Shown one piece after another: positions 19,070 to 29,871 of a DNA stretch of 64,000 nt. A program made the translations under genes and the position numbers. The stretch is taken from contig CANPJW010000002.1 of the NCBI GenBank assembly GCA_947574505.1, positions 62,001 through 126,000 of the forward strand, given 5' to 3'. Numbering within the stretch: the first letter of the stretch is position 1; every line of letters starts with the position of its first letter. The notes below the pieces were generated by a model, which was not told the origin of the DNA, did no database searches, and worked only from the letters and a program-made list of their open reading frames with translations. The DNA is from an uncultured Bacteroides sp. Lineage in GTDB: Bacteria; Bacteroidota; Bacteroidia; Bacteroidales; Bacteroidaceae.

Positions 19070-20173
19070 TTAGCAGGTTTGGATCAGTTCAAAAAAATGT
19101 CCCCAATCGCTTTCTCGATTTTGTGGCAACGACTTATATCGTTTTTTATTCATACCATACTCTATTATGTTCTTTGCCCAACTCTCATAATCAAACACAT
19201 CAATATATCTCACTCCCTCATAATCTTTCAACACCTCATGAGCATAATCTACATCAGCTGCCAAAACAGGAAGCCCAAAGGCTGCTGCCTCAAGCAAAGG
19301 CAACCCCAACGTTTCTATATAACTTGGAAATAATAAAGCATCAGCATTTTTATACAACTCCAACAATTCGTCATGCTTATATTTTCCATCAAATTGTATA
19401 ATATCTTCTACTCCATACTTCTTAACTTCCGCTGCCCATACACAAGCATCAGCAGCAGTCGTTGTTAAATGAATTTCAACTGATTTATAAGTTTCTTTAT
19501 AATTTTGCTTAAGTATTACAGCCGCCCGTATAAGCGTCAATAAGTTCTTATACCTTGGAACATCTCCAACAACCACACAAAGAAAATGAAATTTATTATT
19601 CTTGAATGCGTAAGGTTTCACATTCTCTACATCTATTCTTTCCACATCAGGAAAACACAAATGTATATTCTGCTCCGGTACTCCAAAGAACTCTACCATT
19701 CTACGCTTTATAAATGGTATCTGTACCACAAACTGAATATTCTTCGCCCATGTACGTTTTACAATGTGCGGAAAGATATATTTATACAAAAACTGAGAAC
19801 GTTCTTGTGATTTAAACGGATTCCATACTCCAGGATACAACGGCATCGGTTGATGATAATATACTATTTGCTTACAACCCTTTATCTCTTTGTATCCATT
19901 ATTCTGAAGTGAAACCAAGATATCAGGATTCACCCCTAGCTTTGCTATTTCACTTTGCAATAATTTACCTTCAAACAAAATTCGTTTCAGTTTAGACTGT
20001 AAGGGAAAAGATATGTATTCTACTCCTTCTATCACCACTTGCGGCAGTATAGGATTAACAAATACCCAATATTTATCATGTCCTATATATTTAGGCAAAT
20101 GCGATAAGAATTGCTTATAAATAGTTATGCCCCCACCGGCTTGTAAAGTTGTGGCTATTACGAAAATATTCAT
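19070..20173 (-). CDS. Glycosyltransferase family 4
   Basis: ADALLFPSYIETLGLPLLEAAAFGLPVLAADVDYAHEVL. Confidence 0.9.
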   Translation of the reverse strand: MNIFVIATTLQAGGGITIYKQFLSHLPKYIGHDKYWVFVNPILPQVVIEGVEYISFPLQSKLKRILFEGKLLQSEIAKLGVNPDILVSLQNNGYKEIKGCKQIVYYHQPMPLYPGVWNPFKSQERSQFLYKYIFPHIVKRTWAKNIQFVVQIPFIKRRMVEFFGVPEQNIHLCFPDVERIDVENVKPYAFKNNKFHFLCVVVGDVPRYKNLLTLIRAAVILKQNYKETYKSVEIHLTTTAADACVWAAEVKKYGVEDIIQFDGKYKHDELLELYKNADALLFPSYIETLGLPLLEAAAFGLPVLAADVDYAHEVLKDYEGVRYIDVFDYESWAKNIIEYGMNKKRYKSLPQNRESDWGHFFELIQTC

Positions 20174-20174
20174 A

Positions 20175-20708
20175 CTACACTTGTTCTCTAAAATTTTTTA
20201 TTACTCTTGCAGGGATTCCTGCCACTCTTACAAATGGTGGTACATCGTGAGTAACCACTGAATATGCTGCCACATGTGACTTCTCTCCAATTGTCTTACC
20301 AGGACATACCATTGCCTGTGTATCTATCAAAGCTCCTGGACCGATGATAATATCATCACACTTTCCTGGACCAGCAATGCAATCATATTGGACACCATAA
20401 TCGTGATAACCTGTTACCACTATAGCACGAGATGCTACTTTAGAATACAGCTTCATCTCAATCTTACTACCTGCAGCACCAAAAATAAGTGCATCATGCC
20501 CAATCCAACAATTATCACCTATGATAAATTCAAACTGACCAAGTATCTTTGGTGAGAAAATTGAGACGTTTTTGCCCACTTGTGCACCAGCCCAACGCAG
20601 TAATCGCACTTTAAAGCTATTGAGACGTGAAGGAGGACAAATCTTTACAAATAAATTAAACAAATGAATCTTAACAGGATTTATTGCCATAATATATTCA
20701 GTTATCAA
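20175..20708 (-). CDS. Acyltransferase, left-handed beta-helix
   Basis: Hexapeptide-like IIIGPGALIDTQAMVCPGKTIGEKSHVAAYSVVTHDVPPFVRVAGIPARVIKNF. Confidence 0.88.
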   Translation of the reverse strand: MITEYIMAINPVKIHLFNLFVKICPPSRLNSFKVRLLRWAGAQVGKNVSIFSPKILGQFEFIIGDNCWIGHDALIFGAAGSKIEMKLYSKVASRAIVVTGYHDYGVQYDCIAGPGKCDDIIIGPGALIDTQAMVCPGKTIGEKSHVAAYSVVTHDVPPFVRVAGIPARVIKNFREQV

Positions 20709-20737
20709 CCATTAAAATATTCATAATCCGCACAATC

Positions 20738-21871
20738 CTATGCCATAGAACATGGTCCTTCTGCAATTTCCAATGTTTGCCCCTTTAGCATTGCATCACA
20801 TAACTTATAAAGTTGCGTTGCTGCATTTTCCGGACTCCATACGTTATGGACTGTATTATAGGCCTCTAAGCTCATCCTTTCACATTCTACAGGATGCTTA
20901 ATAAGCCACAAGACTTTCTCAAACAAATTATTCTTTTTTCTAAGATTAAAAGAGAAACCATTTACTCCGTCTTTTATAAGATATGGCGTAGAGCCGGTCT
21001 CTATAGAACTTACAGGACAACAGCCACATCCCATGGCCTCATTAAGAACTGCTCCCCAGCCTTCATTCCTATCACTGGTGAAACAGGCGATATGATGCGT
21101 CAGCATAGCCTGCTTTACATTATCATTAGGCATAGAACCCCATAAATGTACATACTCTCCTAATCCAAACTTTTGTATTTGTGCCTGAAGATGGTTAAAC
21201 ATATCGCCTGTTCCAATCAGGTTTATATAAAAATTAATTTTTTCCTGTCGTAACCGCAATGCTAATCTTATCATTGTTTCAGGATGCTTCCAATCTATCA
21301 AACGCCCCACCCACAGTATCTTTACAATGTCACAATTGCGTTTTTCACGTAATATAGTTTTTATATTAAGAGCAGGAACAGCCGTATAATATCCCCATTT
21401 ATAACATTTCCCAATGAAAGAACGCATCAAATTAAAATCCCTAGCAGCATAGGCACTGCTACACAACACATAAAAAGGTTTACCATGACAATAAACATGG
21501 TAAAACCACTGCTGCTTAAGTAAACGAGGCGAGAGTAAATTCAAAAGTCCTTTCTTTAGCCAACGTTCACTGTACATAAAAGTAAGTTTCCCAGTACTCA
21601 TACGCTCACGCAAATACATTAACGGAGCAGCACCATATATCATTACATCAGCATCACGAACTATTTGAAGAACTTTGTGTAAAGCAACCTCACCGTCAGC
21701 AATTCTAATAAGATAAGGCCGCTGAGAAAAATCATCCCCCCCTTTGCTATTATCACCATTAAAATCGCCAGTCTCTATAAACCAATAATTTCCACCAGTA
21801 AGACGGTACAGTTCATCTGCGATACTTATCTGATGAATATTTAGGACAACGGATACAAAAACTATAGTCAT
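20738..21871 (-). CDS. Glycosyltransferase family 4
   Basis: ILWVGRLIDWKHPETMIRLALRL, EGWGAVLNEAMGCGCCPVSS. Confidence 0.9.
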   Translation of the reverse strand: MTIVFVSVVLNIHQISIADELYRLTGGNYWFIETGDFNGDNSKGGDDFSQRPYLIRIADGEVALHKVLQIVRDADVMIYGAAPLMYLRERMSTGKLTFMYSERWLKKGLLNLLSPRLLKQQWFYHVYCHGKPFYVLCSSAYAARDFNLMRSFIGKCYKWGYYTAVPALNIKTILREKRNCDIVKILWVGRLIDWKHPETMIRLALRLRQEKINFYINLIGTGDMFNHLQAQIQKFGLGEYVHLWGSMPNDNVKQAMLTHHIACFTSDRNEGWGAVLNEAMGCGCCPVSSIETGSTPYLIKDGVNGFSFNLRKKNNLFEKVLWLIKHPVECERMSLEAYNTVHNVWSPENAATQLYKLCDAMLKGQTLEIAEGPCSMA

Positions 21872-23118
21872 AGTGTACGTTCTGTTATATATTTACAATC
21901 TATATTCTGCCCCACTATCATCCAATATGTCATACTCAAAAAACCTCCTGCAGACAATACATACCCCTCAAACCATGCATGAGTAAACATAGCCACCAAC
22001 AGCAACATCACAAACTGGGCATTGGGTGAATTATCTCGTTTTGAAGTCTTATAAGCATTTAGTAGCAATAAGGTATAGGCAAACATTCCCAACAGTCCCG
22101 TCATAGAGAGTACTGCCAAATGAGAAGTTCCAGGTTCCACTTGTCCAGTGACAGGATTATATTCGTCATTCCCATCCGGATCAACAGATACAAAACCAAC
22201 TCCTAACAACGGTGATTTCATAAACTCATCTATTCGACAATCGAATTTACTCTGCCGAGAACTTAGAGCTCCACCTTGTTCTTTTCGTTGTTCTTGTTTA
22301 TTTAAAACTCCTGCAAAAACTCTATCAGCAATGGGCATTGCCACCAAAGCAGATATACAAAGTATAATTATTATTCTTTTCTTACTTCCATTAACATTGC
22401 TTTTCATAAAGAACAATGAAAAAAGTATGGCAACCGCCACCCCCAATAGCGCAGAACGGCTGGCAGCCATTACTGCACTCATTGCAGAAAGAAAGAATAA
22501 CATAATAAATATCTTTGAGTTATTATTTTGATAAATAACATAGAATGCTAACGCACTGATCATAGATATCGGTCCCAATGTCATAGAGTGATTGACAAGC
22601 CCACCGAATGTACCTCCATTTGAGGAATATTCAGCTAAACCTAATTGCCTCCCTACCTGCATGTAATTCACTCCCAAGAAAAAAGCAAAAAAAGAACCTA
22701 TTGATAATATACACATATACATCAATACATATCTAAATACATAGCGTCTAAAGATAATCGCCCTTACTGACGATATACATGCCGAACATGCCAACGTTAC
22801 TATAAGAAACTGTACAAAACGTAACTTTGAGTTAAAACAAGGTTCAATAGGCAATACCAACACATTAAACAAAAAGACTAAATACAAAAATACATATCGA
22901 CCTTTAAATTGCACACTACCATCACACAAGCAATAAAGAATACTCACCAGACATAGTCCTATGTAGGGAAGATATGTATCCACAGATATAAAACCCATAA
23001 TCTGTACCGATGCCATTGTAGCCCATAACAATGCAAGTCCCTTACAAAAGCGTCCCGCTTTCGGTGCATAAAAAACCTCTGTATGACCTATCTCTTTTAT
23101 TGTATTTACCAATCCCAT
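21868..23118 (-). CDS. O-antigen/capsule polymerase (Wzy-like)
   Basis: Polytopic; large loop with SRQSKFDCRIDEFMKSPLLGVGF; 4-bp overlap with the next gene. Confidence 0.8.
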   Translation of the reverse strand: MGLVNTIKEIGHTEVFYAPKAGRFCKGLALLWATMASVQIMGFISVDTYLPYIGLCLVSILYCLCDGSVQFKGRYVFLYLVFLFNVLVLPIEPCFNSKLRFVQFLIVTLACSACISSVRAIIFRRYVFRYVLMYMCILSIGSFFAFFLGVNYMQVGRQLGLAEYSSNGGTFGGLVNHSMTLGPISMISALAFYVIYQNNNSKIFIMLFFLSAMSAVMAASRSALLGVAVAILFSLFFMKSNVNGSKKRIIIILCISALVAMPIADRVFAGVLNKQEQRKEQGGALSSRQSKFDCRIDEFMKSPLLGVGFVSVDPDGNDEYNPVTGQVEPGTSHLAVLSMTGLLGMFAYTLLLLNAYKTSKRDNSPNAQFVMLLLVAMFTHAWFEGYVLSAGGFLSMTYWMIVGQNIDCKYITERTL

Positions 23119-23140
23119 ATATTAAAGATTCTTCTATGAA

Positions 23141-24241
23141 TCATATTAAGCCTATAGCCTTTTCATAAGAAAATACAACTTTCTGTACCGTAAACGGCTC
23201 CCACGCTTCCCGAGGCGCAGGTTTACGTGGATTTTCAACTTGGTTAACAATGGCCTCTGCCATTGCTTTAGAATCATTTACAGGTACAAGAACTCCATAT
23301 TGACCATTTTTTAGCAATTCAGGTGGACCATAAGGACAATTAGTTGAAATCACAGGAATATCTGTAGCCATCGCCTCTACCAAAACAACTGAAAAACTTT
23401 CCATTTCAGAAGATACAAGGAATGCATCAGCACACTTTATTTCAGATGGTAAACTACTGCTGTGCCCCGCCAACCGTATCCTGTCCTGCATATGATTTTC
23501 AGCAATCCACTTTTCATAATCCTGTTGTAAAGCACCCTTTCCAAAAAGCACCAATCGAACAGGTGTCTTTGCATTTGCCAAACGAATAGCTTCAAATATC
23601 ATATAGTGTCCCTTAACTTTACAAAAAGCTCCGGCCGCAACCATTGTTGGCATAGCCTTATTCCTAAGCCAATCACAAGATGGTTCTTTTGTAAGTTTAT
23701 CATAATAAGATTTATCCAGAACCGGATTATAAACAGCCTTTACTGTTCCTTCATTAAGCCCCATCAATCTCTCCAACAAAGCACATGATCCTTTTGATAC
23801 GCTCATAAAACAATCGTATCTACTCCTTATTAATTTATTGATAATCCTTTTTGTTATGGAAATATTATCTGCTAGTTCTGGCAAGATGCTATTGTGTTCA
23901 ACGTAACAGTAACGTGTTTTATGCCTTAATCCTATTGAAGCTAATGCAAGTGCACATAAATATGCAGAATTCATTACTACAACAGCATCTACGGTAGTAG
24001 TTCTTATATATGAATGTACGAAAGATATATTATAACGGGCTCTTCTACTTGGCATAACAAGAAACTTTACAGCAGAAGGCACTTCAAAAGGTGTATGTCC
24101 CGTATTTAACAATTCTTCATGAGCCTTTGAAACCAAAATATCAACCTCATAACCCTTTTCATAAAATCCTCTAGCCATTAGTGCTGTTACATACTGAGCA
24201 CCTTGCTGAAAAAGATCTTGAATAATAAATGTTATTTTCAT
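23141..24241 (-). CDS. Glycosyltransferase family 4
   Basis: ADAFLVSSEMESFSVVLVEAMATDIPVISTNCPYGPPELL. Confidence 0.9.
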   Translation of the reverse strand: MKITFIIQDLFQQGAQYVTALMARGFYEKGYEVDILVSKAHEELLNTGHTPFEVPSAVKFLVMPSRRARYNISFVHSYIRTTTVDAVVVMNSAYLCALALASIGLRHKTRYCYVEHNSILPELADNISITKRIINKLIRSRYDCFMSVSKGSCALLERLMGLNEGTVKAVYNPVLDKSYYDKLTKEPSCDWLRNKAMPTMVAAGAFCKVKGHYMIFEAIRLANAKTPVRLVLFGKGALQQDYEKWIAENHMQDRIRLAGHSSSLPSEIKCADAFLVSSEMESFSVVLVEAMATDIPVISTNCPYGPPELLKNGQYGVLVPVNDSKAMAEAIVNQVENPRKPAPREAWEPFTVQKVVFSYEKAIGLI

Positions 24242-24260
24242 TTACTTATACAAATAATAT

Positions 24261-25232
24261 TTACTTTATTTTACCAAGTAAAAGGAGCGAAAGCATCTTA
24301 CTTGTTTCAATAAACTTCGTTAATAACAGTGTTCCAAACAAAACAATAACTGATATAATACCGACTACTGTCAATGACAGTAAGATGTTATGATCTGGGT
24401 TGAAGGAACTGGGAATCACAAAAAAATATGTAGGTAATAAAAAGAAATGAAATAAATAGATATCAATTGTTCTTGTAGCCACGTATTCAACCCATCTGTT
24501 ATGCCTGTTTGCAAACCAGTATTGAAAAAAATAAAGCATTATGTTTATATATGAAAAAGCTATGACTAACCGACAAGCAGTATAACCAGTCCCCATATAT
24601 ACCCCTGCCATAATACCAACCAACGATATGGTAAATAACAAGTTACTTTGTTCCAATAAATTCTTTAACTTAGATATTTTATTAACAAAAATACCATAAA
24701 CGAAAAATGGAACATAACGATAAAATTGTGGGATTGATAATGCGTTAGTAAATATATTATCCTGGAATAAAAATCTATAACACACTAACACTAAAATCAC
24801 CCCTACAGACAAAAAAATAACTTTATTATAATTACCTAAATTACATCTCTGAAAGCATTTTTCTAAAAGACTACAAACCCAATAAAAAATATAAAGACAA
24901 AATAGTGTAAAACAAAACCAATAGCCATTATGCATAGATGACATAAAAAATGATTCAATTTCTCGCTCTTTTATAAAGGTATATAACATACCAACCATTA
25001 ATGTTGGTAAAACAAGGGTTCTAAGCCTTTTAAGTACTCCTTTAACAGTAGGTATTCCTGAAAAGAAACCACTAATAAACATAAACATTGGCATGTTTAC
25101 TACATCAATAAGCTTCCACATTAAATTATTAGCTTCATGAAAACTATAAAAAAAAACGTGTCCCACAATTACCATAAAGATGGACAATACTTTAAGGGCA
25201 TCAAATGAATATAAGCGTGTCATTCCTAACAA
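24261..25232 (-). CDS. Acyltransferase family 3 (integral membrane)
   Basis: SFDALKVLSIFMVIVGHVFFYSF, multiple TM helices. Confidence 0.87.
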   Translation of the reverse strand: MLGMTRLYSFDALKVLSIFMVIVGHVFFYSFHEANNLMWKLIDVVNMPMFMFISGFFSGIPTVKGVLKRLRTLVLPTLMVGMLYTFIKEREIESFFMSSMHNGYWFCFTLFCLYIFYWVCSLLEKCFQRCNLGNYNKVIFLSVGVILVLVCYRFLFQDNIFTNALSIPQFYRYVPFFVYGIFVNKISKLKNLLEQSNLLFTISLVGIMAGVYMGTGYTACRLVIAFSYINIMLYFFQYWFANRHNRWVEYVATRTIDIYLFHFFLLPTYFFVIPSSFNPDHNILLSLTVVGIISVIVLFGTLLLTKFIETSKMLSLLLLGKIK

Positions 25233-25256
25233 ATTAGACTGTTACAACTATTATGA

Positions 25257-26450
25257 TTAAAGATTTTCAATAAGATTGCACCATTTTTCTACAATTATCT
25301 CTTTTGAAAATGTGATGGATTTTGCCATGGATGCATGAGACATTTTCTTATATTTATTCTCATCACTCATTAAGGAAACAAGTTTATCTGCATATTCTTT
25401 TTCATCAAACGGTTTTACCAAAATGCCATTAATATTGTCATCTATAATATCCGTTACCGAACTATAACTATTGAAGGCCATAGGAACAACTCCATGTTGC
25501 ATAGCCTCTGTTAAAACCATACCAAAACCCTCGTATATTGATGTCATACAAAAAATTTTTGAACGTTGATAAAATAAAGCAGGATCTTGAAAACCATGGA
25601 ACATAACGTGTTTTAATCCCATCTTAGCAGCCTGTATCTCCAATATAGTACGATCTTCACCATCACCAACAATATCGAGTTGCCAATCGGGAAATAAGTC
25701 CTCTACCTCATTCCATATCCTCAATAACTTATCAACACCTTTTACACAATTTCTTAAACGCCCTACAAACAATACATATTGCTGACCCGCTGTTTTCTTA
25801 CACGATTCAAAAGTATTGAAGTTTGGAATTGCAAAAAGTTTTGTTCTATCGGCTTTGGGACAATAAAAACAAAAATCTTCAATAAAAGACGATGACAAAG
25901 TCACTATTCTGTCATAATTAGTATTTAAATCGCTGTATAATCTTTTTGTCAAACATACAGAGTGATAGTATTTCAACTTTAAAAACACATTATCGTAAAA
26001 AAATTGTTTTAATATGCCCCATCTAGTTTGCGTAAAATCTTTCGCAAACGCTAAATTATAATTATCTAATATAGCGCGAGTAGAATTGTGCTGAACTGCT
26101 ATCAATTTTACTTTGCTTTTAAAATCCTCTCTATGCCTAAAAATTCCAAATCGACCTACTATGCCTCCCTCAGTTTGATCTATTATGCAATATATATTAC
26201 GTTCTATAACCAATGTTTCCAAAAAACACCTATCATCCTTATTCCCTGGAAAATACAATATATCAGTAGGAGCATTGTATATTTTCCCAAGTCTATTTGA
26301 ATATTTGCAAAGAAGAGTTACTTCATAACCGACATTTAATAAAGCTTTTGCCAACAAATCTGTAACCCGTTCCATCCCCCCTTGCTGAGGTAAAGGTTCA
26401 TTAGAATTGTATAATAATATATGTTTTTTAGTTGTCATTAGCCCATTCAC
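25257..26450 (-). CDS. Glycosyltransferase family 4
   Basis: VLFVGRLRNCVKGVDKLLRIWNEV, CMTSIYEGFGMVLTEAMQHGVVP. Confidence 0.9.
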   Translation of the reverse strand: MNGLMTTKKHILLYNSNEPLPQQGGMERVTDLLAKALLNVGYEVTLLCKYSNRLGKIYNAPTDILYFPGNKDDRCFLETLVIERNIYCIIDQTEGGIVGRFGIFRHREDFKSKVKLIAVQHNSTRAILDNYNLAFAKDFTQTRWGILKQFFYDNVFLKLKYYHSVCLTKRLYSDLNTNYDRIVTLSSSFIEDFCFYCPKADRTKLFAIPNFNTFESCKKTAGQQYVLFVGRLRNCVKGVDKLLRIWNEVEDLFPDWQLDIVGDGEDRTILEIQAAKMGLKHVMFHGFQDPALFYQRSKIFCMTSIYEGFGMVLTEAMQHGVVPMAFNSYSSVTDIIDDNINGILVKPFDEKEYADKLVSLMSDENKYKKMSHASMAKSITFSKEIIVEKWCNLIENL

Positions 26451-27597
26451 TCCATATTTTTAATCGATAACTATTATCTATACCATCAATCGTTTGCTTT
26501 GCATTTTCACTCATTCTTCTTAAATCAGACTCGTTTTTTGCAAGTTGCAGAACTCGTTTCGCCATCTCTTTTACATCAAATGGTGGTGTGAGCAAACCAT
26601 TATATCCATTCTTTACATTAAGATCTGCATCTTTAAATGAATTCATTACTATCGGTACTACGCCTGCTGCCATAGCCTCAGTTATTACCATAGGAGTACC
26701 TTCATAATTAGATGTTAAAAGAAGAATCTTTGCGTTGGAATAATAGGGAGCTGAATCTGTTTGGCCAACAAATTCTATACGCTGTAATGCCCAATCCTGA
26801 CTCATTTTTTTCAAACGCAATTCGTCGTCCCCTGAACCCACTATTACTATTCTCCAGTTTTTCAATTCATTCAGTATTAATGACCACACAGCTAATACCC
26901 TGTCTGCTCTTTTTGATGAATAATCCAATCGTCCAACAAAAATTATCAAATTTTCCTTTTTACAGAAGTCAGTTTCTGAAACATTTACCAAATTGGGATT
27001 TTGTACAGCAACTATTTTTTTAGACGGATTTATCCTCAAAAGGCTTTCCATTGAAATTTTCTGTTTGTCGGTAAGAACCACTACAGTATCGGAGTTTTCA
27101 TACATATAGTGATATCTTTGACGCTTATTATGCAAAGCATTCCATTTGTTATATGGAGCTTTAATCCATTTAAGAACATTCATACAGACCTGCGCCAATG
27201 GTACTCCCTCCAATGGATAATTTAGTGTATGATAGAAGTTTTTAATGTCATCTAATACACTAAAATGAAGATGGCTTATTATTTTCACAGTGGCGGGAAT
27301 ATGTTCGTGCGAAAATATATAAATAGCTTCGGTACTAGCACCTTCGTTAAGAATCATATCTATCTTATTCTTTTTGATATAGTTTATAACAAAAGCGATA
27401 TTAGCGGCTGTAGATGCATCATTTCCATCGGGTAAAAAAACACTTTTACGGCTTAATTTATCTTCAACAGGAATGGAAGCCATATAATTTACATTGTGTC
27501 CTACAGATAACAGATAATCAGCAATCATACACGTAACACGCTCAGTTCCTCCACGTTGCGGATTTAACTGCGGACCAAAATATATGAGGATATTCAT
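26428..27597 (-). CDS. Glycosyltransferase family 4
   Basis: LIIFVGRLDYSSKRADRVLAVW, LLTSNYEGTPMVITEAMAAGVVP. Confidence 0.9.
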   Translation of the reverse strand: MNILIYFGPQLNPQRGGTERVTCMIADYLLSVGHNVNYMASIPVEDKLSRKSVFLPDGNDASTAANIAFVINYIKKNKIDMILNEGASTEAIYIFSHEHIPATVKIISHLHFSVLDDIKNFYHTLNYPLEGVPLAQVCMNVLKWIKAPYNKWNALHNKRQRYHYMYENSDTVVVLTDKQKISMESLLRINPSKKIVAVQNPNLVNVSETDFCKKENLIIFVGRLDYSSKRADRVLAVWSLILNELKNWRIVIVGSGDDELRLKKMSQDWALQRIEFVGQTDSAPYYSNAKILLLTSNYEGTPMVITEAMAAGVVPIVMNSFKDADLNVKNGYNGLLTPPFDVKEMAKRVLQLAKNESDLRRMSENAKQTIDGIDNSYRLKIWSEWANDN

Positions 27598-28586
27598 TCG
27601 TTACGAGTAAATAAGTTTTGAAATACAACTATCCATTTTGGCCCCATAACACATACTATAAATGATTTCAATTTATCATTTATGGACAGATTCTTGTTGT
27701 GATACTTAAACCACATTCCAAAAGAAATCTGCTGAAAAAAATGTTGTTTAAAATAGATAGGCAAGTTATCAACATAATACTGCCTTATTATTGAGGTATA
27801 GCTCCATATTTGTCTTGTGTAACAATCCATTGTCATCGACCTCACAGATGAAAATGCCATGCAACACGACAAATATTTATTATAACTATTCAAAATAGAA
27901 AAGATCTTTGATATTTTTGGTACCGTTGTTGTAATGGATCCCTCCCTATATCGATAACCATAATCTCCGATGTTAGTTACTGTCATTTTACTAATAGCTG
28001 TAACCAACTGTGGTATTATGGCAATATCTTCACTAATTTCACCTTTTGGGAAACGTATATTCTCAAACACATTGCGACGGAAGACTTTGTCGCAACAACT
28101 AACATGAATCCATTGTTTCAGATATCCTGTTAACAACTCTTCTTTACCAACATAGTCTCTAAACGGATAATTGCGCTTATGTTCCTCACTAGACTTCCAT
28201 TTGTAAACTAAATCAAATTGAACAGCATCTATCCTTTCATCACTCTCAAATATCTCTATTATTTTGCTATATATATCCGTTTTCAATAATACATCATCCG
28301 AATCAATAAAAGTTATATAGTCGCCATTACATCTGTCAAGTGCATAATTTCGTGCATCAGACAAACCGCCATTAGGCTTATCATAAATAGTCACACAAGT
28401 GTACTGCCGGGCAAAAGTCCTTATTACATCAAGTGAATTGTCAGTACTACCATCATTTACTGCTATTACTTCCAAGTTGGTATAATCTTGACTAACGATA
28501 GACCCTAAACACTCCTCTACAAACTCCTCCACATTATAAACAGGAACTATTACACTTAAAAGAGGTTTTACATTACAATTTTTCAT
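27594..28586 (-). CDS. Glycosyltransferase family 2
   Basis: PLLSVIVPVYNVEEFVEECLGSIVSQDY, DYITFIDSDDVL; start placed at MKNCNVKPLLS. Confidence 0.9.
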   Translation of the reverse strand: MKNCNVKPLLSVIVPVYNVEEFVEECLGSIVSQDYTNLEVIAVNDGSTDNSLDVIRTFARQYTCVTIYDKPNGGLSDARNYALDRCNGDYITFIDSDDVLLKTDIYSKIIEIFESDERIDAVQFDLVYKWKSSEEHKRNYPFRDYVGKEELLTGYLKQWIHVSCCDKVFRRNVFENIRFPKGEISEDIAIIPQLVTAISKMTVTNIGDYGYRYREGSITTTVPKISKIFSILNSYNKYLSCCMAFSSVRSMTMDCYTRQIWSYTSIIRQYYVDNLPIYFKQHFFQQISFGMWFKYHNKNLSINDKLKSFIVCVMGPKWIVVFQNLFTRNE

Positions 28587-29134
28587 ATACTTTCTCCCCA
28601 TTTTTTCTAATAATATATGCCGGAACTCCTGCAACTATTGTATTGGCAGGAACATCCTTTACCACAACAGCGTTGGCTCCTATAACTACATTATCCTCAA
28701 CTTTCACACCACCCAGTATTTTGGCACCACATGTTACTGTTACGTTATCACCCAAAACCGGTGCTAAAGAACCCTTATATCCTATTGTCACTTGTTGATT
28801 GGCAATGTCTACCTATAGATTTTGCACAAATAATTGTCGCAAATCCATGCTGAATGAACAAACCACCACCAATAGAAGGAGTGTATATGTAAAGTGTTGA
28901 TATTGGTGGAACCAAAAACTTTAATATGTTAACCAGCCCATGAACACGCCCCAATCTATAGTAAAACACAGTACGAAACTCAGGTCTATCTACAAAAAGT
29001 TTGCACATAACCCCAATATAATTACCACTAAGACCTGTTACCTCCTTGTAATGATCAATATCTTCTTCAATCAGTCTCTTCCGAGGACAGAGAAAATAAA
29101 AAAATATATGAAAAATGAATCTTAACTTTATCAT
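28573..29134 (-). pseudogene. Serine acetyltransferase-like (CysE/LbH), frameshifted
   Basis: 29134..28775 ends GFATIICAKSIGRHCQSTSDNRI; the rest of the fold continues in another frame as NQQVTIGYKGSLAPVLGDNVTVTCGAKILGGVKVEDNVVIGANAVVVKDVPANTIVAGVPAYII. Confidence 0.85.
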
Positions 29135-29871
29135 AGGCCTGCTGCTTTTAAAAACTCATCAAATGATGAGAATTGTGCTTTATGAGTTTTAACATAATGT
29201 TCATAAGCTTCTTTCATCTGCCGCCTTATTGGAATCTCCGGATATTTGTCAACCTCATTTCCAGATACAAACAATGGAAACTCTTCAAAAAAATCAGAAG
29301 GAACCGGACGTCTTCCAAATCGTTCTTGAATACTACGGGCATAATCAAAAGCCTCCTCTACGCAACATTTCTTTCGTTTCTCAAAGTATTCATCAAGCGT
29401 ACATATAACCTTACATGGGCATCCTGCAGCAACAGAATTGGCTGGTATTTTCCCCATTACCACACTGCCATATCCAATAATACAGTTATCCCCAATATCG
29501 CTTCCTCTAAGCACAGTTACATTTTGTCCGAACCACACATTATTACCAATCACCACTCTACCTGAATTAGGTACAAATTCTTTATATTTATTAAGAAAAT
29601 TAAGAGTTGCATAATCATGAGTTAGAATAGTAAAATTCGTATGTAGAAAAGTACCTCCTCCGTGAATGGTTACCAATGAAGGTCGTGTAACATCTATCTT
29701 CAAAGTTTCAGGACTAAAAAGAAATACATCATCATCAATCTGCACACCTTTTTCACGTAATGTTCGAATCAGCATCTTGGGATTTTGCTTAATGGATTCG
29801 ATGGCTACTTGCTTCTGCAATAAACGCCTAAACACTATGGCATAGGTCTTTAATTTGTTAAATAGTTGCAT
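29131..29871 (-). CDS. Acyltransferase, left-handed beta-helix
   Basis: VVIGNNVWFGQNVTVLRGSDIGDNCIIGYGSVVMGKIPANSVAAGCPCKVI. Confidence 0.88.
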   Translation of the reverse strand: MQLFNKLKTYAIVFRRLLQKQVAIESIKQNPKMLIRTLREKGVQIDDDVFLFSPETLKIDVTRPSLVTIHGGGTFLHTNFTILTHDYATLNFLNKYKEFVPNSGRVVIGNNVWFGQNVTVLRGSDIGDNCIIGYGSVVMGKIPANSVAAGCPCKVICTLDEYFEKRKKCCVEEAFDYARSIQERFGRRPVPSDFFEEFPLFVSGNEVDKYPEIPIRRQMKEAYEHYVKTHKAQFSSFDEFLKAAGL

